The notes beneath the pieces were generated by a model. The model was not told where the DNA came from, did not search any database, and saw only the letters and a list, made by a program, of their open reading frames with translations. A DNA stretch of 49,859 nt from Acidimicrobiaceae bacterium (lineage in GTDB: Bacteria; Actinomycetota; Acidimicrobiia; Acidimicrobiales; Ilumatobacteraceae), in the NCBI GenBank assembly GCA_024641005.1, contig JAHEDX010000023.1:1-49859 (forward strand). Reading direction: 5' to 3'. Below are positions 45,342-49,859 of this stretch, piece by piece. The position numbers and the translations under genes were made by a program. Within the stretch, counting starts at the first letter, position 1. Each line of letters starts with the position of its first letter.

Positions 45342-46828
45342 GAGCTGCCGATACCCGCCTTGAGCTTCTCGAGCATCTTGCCGACCGTGAAGCTCGCCGA
45401 CTCCTGCCGCGGGGGGAACTCGACCAGTGAGGCCATCATCTGGGCGACGAACGTCTGGGCGGGGACCATCAGGTAGGCATGGCTGATCAGCCAGTCGTAA
45501 TAGGTATTCGAGGTGATGTCGGCCCGTTCGTACGGGTCGGTCCTGAGGTTGAAGATCTTCGGCACTCGCAACTCGGTAAAGGGCTCGGCCCACACCTGCA
45601 GGGTTCCCGTGCAGCGTTGCTCGAGGAAGACGAATTTCCAGTTGTCCCACCGCAAGCCCGTGAGATCGCCGTCGTCGCTGACGTAGAAGAAGTACCGGCG
45701 CGGGCTCTTGTCGGCCTCACCGGTGATATAGGCGAGCTGGTTGAACCCGTCGAGATGCACCTTGTAGGTGGTTCCGTTCAGATCGCGTCCGGCCTTGAGG
45801 TCATCGGCGATGTCCGGGTCACCGGCCGCGGCGAGCAGGGTGACGAACCAGTCGTTGTGGCTCACGATCTCGTTGAGCACCGTTCCCGGCTCGATGTGCC
45901 CCGGCCAACGCACGAGCGAGGGGACGCGATAGGCGCCCTCCCAGTTCGAGTTCTTCTCGTTGCGGAACGGGGTCATCCCGGCATCAGGCCAGCTGTTCAT
46001 GTGCACCCCGTTGTCGGTGCTGTAGAGAACGATCGTGTCGTCGGCCAGACCCAGCTCGTCGAGCAGGTCGAGCATCTTGCCGATCCGCTTGTCGTGCTCG
46101 ACCATGCCGTCGTGGTACTCGGACTGCCAGCGACCGGACTGGCCGCGGATCTCGTCGGCGATGTGGGTGCGGAAATGCATGCCCGTGGTGTTGAACCAGA
46201 CGAAGAACGGCGTGTCGTTCTCGGCGGCGTCGCGGATGAAGCGTTGCGCCGGCTCGATGATCTCGTCGTCGATCGTCTCCATCCGCTTCTTGGTGAGGGG
46301 GCCGGTGTCCTCGATGCGACCGTCCGCCCAGCTGTGGATCACACCGCGGGGCCCGAACCGCTCGCGGAAGTTCGGGAACTCCTCGGGGTCGGGATAGTCG
46401 GCCTCTTCTGGTTCCTCCTCGGCATTGAGGTGGTAGAGATTGCCGAAGAACTCGTCGAACCCGTGATTGGTCGGCAGGAACTCGTCGCGGTCGCCGAAGT
46501 GGTTCTTGCCGAACTGACCGGTGGCGTACCCCTGCGCCTTCAGCGCCGTGGCGATCGTCGGGTCCTCGGCGCGCAGGCCGAGATCGGCGCCCGGCAGGCC
46601 AACCTTGGTGAGCCCGGTGCGGTAGGGGTTCTGCCCGGTGATGAACGCTGCTCGCCCTGCGGTGCAACTCTGTTCGCCGTAATAGTCGGTGAACATCGCG
46701 CCTTCGGTGGCGATCCGGTCGATGTTCGGTGTCCGGTATCCCATCAGACCGTTGGAGTAACAGCTGAGGTTGGTGATCCCGATGTCGTCGCCCCACAGAA
46801 CGAGGATGTTGGGCTGACCGTTTGGCAT
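45338..46828 (-). CDS. Type I (formylglycine-dependent) sulfatase
   Basis: The 496-residue arylsulfatase-family enzyme has metal-binding NILVLWGDDIG (Asp14, Asp15), the modification motif Cys55-TAGR in GEQSCTAGRAAFITGQNPYR, FGKNHFGD, and STDNGVH for the second metal pair. Cys rather than Ser at position 55 matches an aerobic formylglycine-generating enzyme, and that gene overlaps its stop. No signal peptide is visible, so it acts inside the cell, unlike many marine polysaccharide sulfatases. ATG 46828 has AAAGGAA upstream. It is the first gene of the sulfatase operon and divergent from the DUF2252 gene. Confidence 0.92.
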   Translation of the reverse strand: MPNGQPNILVLWGDDIGITNLSCYSNGLMGYRTPNIDRIATEGAMFTDYYGEQSCTAGRAAFITGQNPYRTGLTKVGLPGADLGLRAEDPTIATALKAQGYATGQFGKNHFGDRDEFLPTNHGFDEFFGNLYHLNAEEEPEEADYPDPEEFPNFRERFGPRGVIHSWADGRIEDTGPLTKKRMETIDDEIIEPAQRFIRDAAENDTPFFVWFNTTGMHFRTHIADEIRGQSGRWQSEYHDGMVEHDKRIGKMLDLLDELGLADDTIVLYSTDNGVHMNSWPDAGMTPFRNEKNSNWEGAYRVPSLVRWPGHIEPGTVLNEIVSHNDWFVTLLAAAGDPDIADDLKAGRDLNGTTYKVHLDGFNQLAYITGEADKSPRRYFFYVSDDGDLTGLRWDNWKFVFLEQRCTGTLQVWAEPFTELRVPKIFNLRTDPYERADITSNTYYDWLISHAYLMVPAQTFVAQMMASLVEFPPRQESASFTVGKMLEKLKAGIGSS

Positions 46829-46984
46829 AGAGGTTCCTTTCGATGTCGGACCGGCGCATGTTAGGCGACCTGGGGCTTCCGGGCGAGCGTGATCCGGAGG
46901 AATTCTCCTTGGTGCGCAGAGATTTCCCGTCGCGCTCAGCCGTATGCTCACGTCGCTGATCAAGCCCCGCGACGAGGAGTCCAC
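46829..46984. promoter_or_regulatory. Divergent promoter region, sulfatase and DUF2252 genes
   Basis: These 156 bases separate two divergent genes and must hold both promoters. TATGCT at 46943-46948 could be a -10 for the plus-strand gene, but I could not find a well-spaced -35. A Shine-Dalgarno GAGGAG precedes GTG 46985. No strong operator-like palindrome stands out. Confidence 0.35.
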
Positions 46985-48430
46985 GTGAGCGCACCGGACA
47001 TGTACCCACAGCCCAACGAGGGGCCGTTGTGGTCTCATCGTGAACCGAAGGCGACTCGCGCCGAAGCAGGCCGGTCGCGTCGTGAGACGGTGCCACTCGA
47101 AGCACATGCAGAGCTGAGCCTGCCGCCGACGCGTGCCGCTGCCATGACGATCCTTCGCGCCCAGGACACCAACAGGGTCGAGGACCTGGTGCCGATCCGA
47201 TACGGCAGGATGCTGGCGACGCCGTTCACCTACCTGCGCGGATCGGCGGCGGTCATGGCGGCCGATCTCGCGACCGGAGCACGCACCGATCTCGATGTGC
47301 AGTTGTGCGGCGACTCACACCTCTCGAACTTCGGGTTGTTCGCCTCTCCGGACCGACGACTGGTGTTCGACATCAACGACTTCGACGAGACGCTCCCCGG
47401 CCCGTTCGAATGGGATGTGAAGCGGCTCGCCGCCAGCGTTCTCGTGGCCGGCCGCAACAACGGCTTCACCGCGAAAGAGAACCGCTCGGCCGCCCGTGCG
47501 TCCGTCCGCGCGTACCGTGAGGCCTTGGCGGCCGCCGCGCAGATGGACCCGCTCGAGTTGTTCTTCGCCCGATTCGAATTCGATCAGCTGCTCTCCACGA
47601 TCAAGGACAAGAACGTCGCGGTCAAGAAGGGTTCCGAGAAGATCCGAGCGAAGGCGGCGCGCAAGAACAGCCTGGGCGCGTTGTCCAAGCTCACCGACAT
47701 CGTCGACGGGCGTCGGGTGATCGTGCCCCGTCCGCCACTGATCGTGCCCCTCGACGAGCAGGGCCGCAGGGATGCAACCGATCGGGTCGACGCCTTGTGG
47801 AGCGAGTACCTCTCTACGATCAGCGCTGATCGGCGCATGCTGCTCGGCCGCTACTCCCTCGTCGACGTCGCGCTCAAAGTGGTCGGGGTGGGCAGCGTCG
47901 GCACACGGTGCATGATCGCGCTCTTCGAATCCGGCGATGGCGAGCCGCTGTTTCTTCAACTCAAGGAGGCAACGGCCTCAGTGCTCGAGCCCTATCTGGC
48001 TCCGAGCGAACACGCGCAAGCCGGGCAGCGCGTCGTCACCGGCCAGCAGGTCGTGCAGGCTGCTCCCGACGCGTTCCTCGGGTGGGGCCGCCTCGCCCAC
48101 AGCGAGTCGGCCAAGCTCGGACGGGCCGACCAGGCGGATATCGACTTCTACTTCCGTCAACTCTGGGACGGCAAGTTCTCCGCAACGGTCGAGGAGATGG
48201 TCCCTGCCGGGCTCGAGCGATATGCGGGATGGTGCGGCGCCGCGCTCGCGAGGGCGCATGCCCGCTCCGGCGACGCGTCGATGATCAGTGGCTACCTCGG
48301 TGACGACACCACGTTCGACAAAGCGATCGCAGCATTCGCTGAGGCGTACGCCGATCGAACACTCGCCGATCACACAGAACTAGTGGGGGCCGTCGAGGCC
48401 GGGGAGATCCCCATCGTTCGCGATCTCTGA
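46985..48430 (+). CDS. DUF2252 family protein
   Basis: The 481-residue protein matches the DUF2252 family: YGRMLATPFTYLRGSAAVMAAD, LCGDSHLSNFGLFASPDRRLVFDINDFDE split over residues 100-130, and SVGTRCMIALFE, LQLKEATASVLEPYL and GWCGAALARAHARSGD. The GDxHxxNFG and DxNDFDE motifs resemble the catalytic and metal-binding loops of aminoglycoside-phosphotransferase-like kinases, but no substrate is established to my knowledge. GTG 46985 has GAGGAG six bases upstream. It converges with the following membrane protein gene with a nine-base gap. Confidence 0.88.
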   Translation: MSAPDMYPQPNEGPLWSHREPKATRAEAGRSRRETVPLEAHAELSLPPTRAAAMTILRAQDTNRVEDLVPIRYGRMLATPFTYLRGSAAVMAADLATGARTDLDVQLCGDSHLSNFGLFASPDRRLVFDINDFDETLPGPFEWDVKRLAASVLVAGRNNGFTAKENRSAARASVRAYREALAAAAQMDPLELFFARFEFDQLLSTIKDKNVAVKKGSEKIRAKAARKNSLGALSKLTDIVDGRRVIVPRPPLIVPLDEQGRRDATDRVDALWSEYLSTISADRRMLLGRYSLVDVALKVVGVGSVGTRCMIALFESGDGEPLFLQLKEATASVLEPYLAPSEHAQAGQRVVTGQQVVQAAPDAFLGWGRLAHSESAKLGRADQADIDFYFRQLWDGKFSATVEEMVPAGLERYAGWCGAALARAHARSGDASMISGYLGDDTTFDKAIAAFAEAYADRTLADHTELVGAVEAGEIPIVRDL

Positions 48431-48439
48431 GTCACGCCG

Positions 48440-49201
48440 TCAGACATCCCCTGCAGTCTCGAGCTCGTCGGTCGCGTCGAGGCCCTGGGCTGTCGGTCGG
48501 TTGAGCAGGATCACGATGCTCACCACGAACACCCAGATCGGGAACGCCAGCCCGAGCGGCGTGAAGACCAGGGGAACGACCAACATGAAGAGCCCGGTGC
48601 AGAACCCGACGATCGCGAGCCAGCGCGGCAGGAAACCGCTGCGAATGATCACGTTCGACACCGCGAAGATGAACACGGCCTGCAGCCTGGGTGCGACGAC
48701 CAGCAGCAACGAGGCTCCCAGCCCGGCCGACAGCGATGCCGACGAGGCGCTGACCGACGCCGAGTCGAACACGTTCATCGCTACGGCCGGCGCTGCGAGC
48801 ATGGCGGCTGCCGAGACCCAGACCACGACGAAGGCGATGCTCGATCCGAAGAACACGGTTCCGAAGAAGCGGTCCTCGCGCTCGCCGACACGCCGCCGGA
48901 TCACCGCGACGAACCAGAGCAGCGCGACAGCGGAGATCGACGCGAGATTGAGACCCAACACGAGCGGGGCCTGATGACCGGAGTCTGCGAACCAGGCGGT
49001 CATCTCGGCGTCGCTCAGCGCCAGGTCGGGGAGGCGTGAGAGCAGCACCATCGAAACGAGCGCCAGCACGGTGTACACCACGCCAGCGATCGCGGCGGCC
49101 TCGAGAGATCGGGCCTTGCGGCCGCGTTGTTGACGACGACGGTTCGTTTCGCCGTATGCCGCCGTGGCGTTCGACGGACCATCGACGGGTGAACTTGTCA
49201 C
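48440..49201 (-). CDS. Hypothetical integral membrane protein, six helices
   Basis: I do not recognise a specific function in this 253-residue protein. After an Arg-rich cytoplasmic N-terminus (RRRQQRGRKAR) come about six hydrophobic segments (AIAGVVYTVLALVSMVLL, LASISAVALLWFVAVI and others) and a short acidic tail. The layout and a serine-rich stretch between helices 3 and 4 recall small DUF4386-like membrane proteins, without clear evidence. The start is GTG 49201 with no evident ribosome site, so a start further in cannot be excluded. Confidence 0.7.
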   Translation of the reverse strand: MTSSPVDGPSNATAAYGETNRRRQQRGRKARSLEAAAIAGVVYTVLALVSMVLLSRLPDLALSDAEMTAWFADSGHQAPLVLGLNLASISAVALLWFVAVIRRRVGEREDRFFGTVFFGSSIAFVVVWVSAAAMLAAPAVAMNVFDSASVSASSASLSAGLGASLLLVVAPRLQAVFIFAVSNVIIRSGFLPRWLAIVGFCTGLFMLVVPLVFTPLGLAFPIWVFVVSIVILLNRPTAQGLDATDELETAGDV

Positions 49202-49282
49202 GGCGCGTTCACGATCGGCTGCACCGCGGCATCATGCCATACCTCGGTGCAGCGCGCTGGTTCGGGGAATGTCGCGTGCGCC

Positions 49283-49324
49283 GAAAACACAGATGCCCTG
49301 CACGACGACGTCGCACAGGGCATC
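49283..49324 (-). terminator. Rho-independent-like terminator for the minus-strand four-Cys protein gene
   Basis: A 9-bp perfect stem, GATGCCCTG (49292-49300) and CAGGGCATC (49316-49324), with a 15-base loop is followed on the minus strand by TGTGTTTTC. It lies 35 bases downstream of the stop at 49359, in the right orientation to end that transcript. The loop is long but contains a nested CGACGTCG. Confidence 0.6.
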
Positions 49325-49358
49325 CGGAGTGTTCGTGCGCCTGGAGGCGCAGGCGTTG

Positions 49359-49859
49359 TCAGCCGGTCGGGGTCAACACCGCAGCCCAGAACACCAGTCC
49401 GCCCGGACAATCGTTGATCGGCGGCGTGTCGAGCGTGATGCTCGCTTGCAGATTGGTGATGACGCGACTCCCGTCCTGGTTGACCGTGAGGTCGGGCGGG
49501 AACATCGTCACCGTCACGCGGGCACGGCGGGGTGTGTCGCCGCAGGGTGGCAGAGCGGTTTCGCTGTCGGTGATGCCGTAGAGTCCGCCTTCGACCGCGA
49601 ACAGGCCGGCTCGCAACACGCCGTCGACGGTGAGGTCCAACCAACCCTCGGGCGTCGTGCCGACCGTGGCCGTGGTCGCGGTCGGTAACGTACCGCACCT
49701 CTCGGCGAGATCGCAGTAGGCCTCGGTGTATTTCACCGAGTATGTGCCCGCCAGATCCTGCCCGACGAGCGAGGTGGAGACGCTGATGGGGAACGCATCA
49801 TCGATCGCTACACCGATCTCGTCGAGCTTTGCCTCTGCTTCATCGGCCCGAGCGGTCTC
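49359..49859 (-). CDS. Paralogue of the coiled-coil/four-Cys protein (partial, 5' end outside window)
   Basis: This is the C-terminal 166 residues of a gene that continues beyond the window edge. The open frame runs to base 49859. It begins with a charged helical stretch (ETARADEAEAKLDEIGVAI, probably the end of a coiled coil), then FPISVSTSLVGQDLAGTYSV. The domain matches residues about 195-343 of the 12211-13242 protein: AYCDL..RCGTLP, a GLFAVEGGLYGITDSETA segment like GLYRVDGALYAIADSTTA, PPCGD, and NDCPGGLVFW. All four Cys are kept. Function is unknown. A stem-loop terminator follows. Confidence 0.82.
   Translation of the reverse strand, partial: ETARADEAEAKLDEIGVAIDDAFPISVSTSLVGQDLAGTYSVKYTEAYCDLAERCGTLPTATTATVGTTPEGWLDLTVDGVLRAGLFAVEGGLYGITDSETALPPCGDTPRRARVTVTMFPPDLTVNQDGSRVITNLQASITLDTPPINDCPGGLVFWAAVLTPTG

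Noticed and set aside
48625..49201. Membrane protein considered as a DUF4386 member or channel
   Set aside because: The resemblance rests on helix count and length only, so it is left as hypothetical.
1..49859. tRNA, rRNA, insertion sequence, integrase or attachment-site remnants
   Set aside because: None could be recognised by eye; gene order and composition look like ordinary chromosome throughout. A covariance-model scan for structured RNAs would be decisive.

Overview
The window is about 50 kb of very gene-dense, high-GC DNA. It has more than 40 protein genes, no gap above 300 bases, many ATGA or GTGA start/stop overlaps, and frequent GTG starts. Two putative deazaflavin (F420)-type enzymes, a group 3b-type NiFe hydrogenase, a fused indolepyruvate oxidoreductase and the overall gene style suggest an actinobacterium, most likely an Acidimicrobiia member close to Ilumatobacter. 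That assignment is inference from gene content, not a database result. I saw no tRNA, rRNA, CRISPR array, insertion sequence or prophage gene.

Layout. 1-6.0 kb: a DMT permease, an F420-type nitroreductase-like protein, a single-chain indolepyruvate:ferredoxin oxidoreductase and a DUF1295 membrane reductase. 6.1-11.5 kb: a signalling block with an acyltransferase fused to a cyclic-nucleotide-binding (CNB) domain, a PAS-rich hybrid histidine kinase, and a REC-REC-adenylate cyclase overlapping the kinase gene. 11.5-13.2 kb: a PPOX/F420-type oxidoreductase and a membrane-anchored coiled-coil protein. 13.3-20.4 kb: a divergent histidine-utilisation locus, iclR-hutH on one strand and hutU-def-hutF-hutI on the other. 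hutG is absent and a peptide-deformylase homologue sits in the operon. 20.5-25.3 kb: a type III alkylsulfatase, a tandem universal stress protein and a CtpE-like P-type ATPase.

25.4-31.9 kb: hydrogenase region. A small plus-strand operon (HypC-like protein, EamA permease, an unrecognised protein resembling DUF6390) converges on a minus-strand NiFe hydrogenase operon (iron-sulfur, flavin/[2Fe-2S], small and large subunits, then the maturation protease). 32.0-36.3 kb: PLP decarboxylase, SulP transporter and an UPF0104-type membrane protein. 36.3-42.1 kb: a tightly overlapping operon of two membrane receptors whose class III cyclase domains have lost catalytic residues, flanking an MscS-type channel with a C-terminal CNB-like domain. 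42.2-46.8 kb: sulfatase, its formylglycine-generating enzyme, a HAD phosphatase and a methyltransferase. 47.0-49.9 kb: DUF2252 protein, a membrane protein, and the 3' part of a second copy of the 12.2 kb coiled-coil/four-Cys protein.

The most interesting candidates are (1) the receptor-channel-receptor module built from degenerate cyclases and an MscS-CNB channel, (2) the deformylase homologue in a hut operon that makes N-formylglutamate but lacks hutG, (3) the acyltransferase-CNB fusion one gene away from a phospho-controlled adenylate cyclase, and (4) the paralogous four-Cys surface-protein family.
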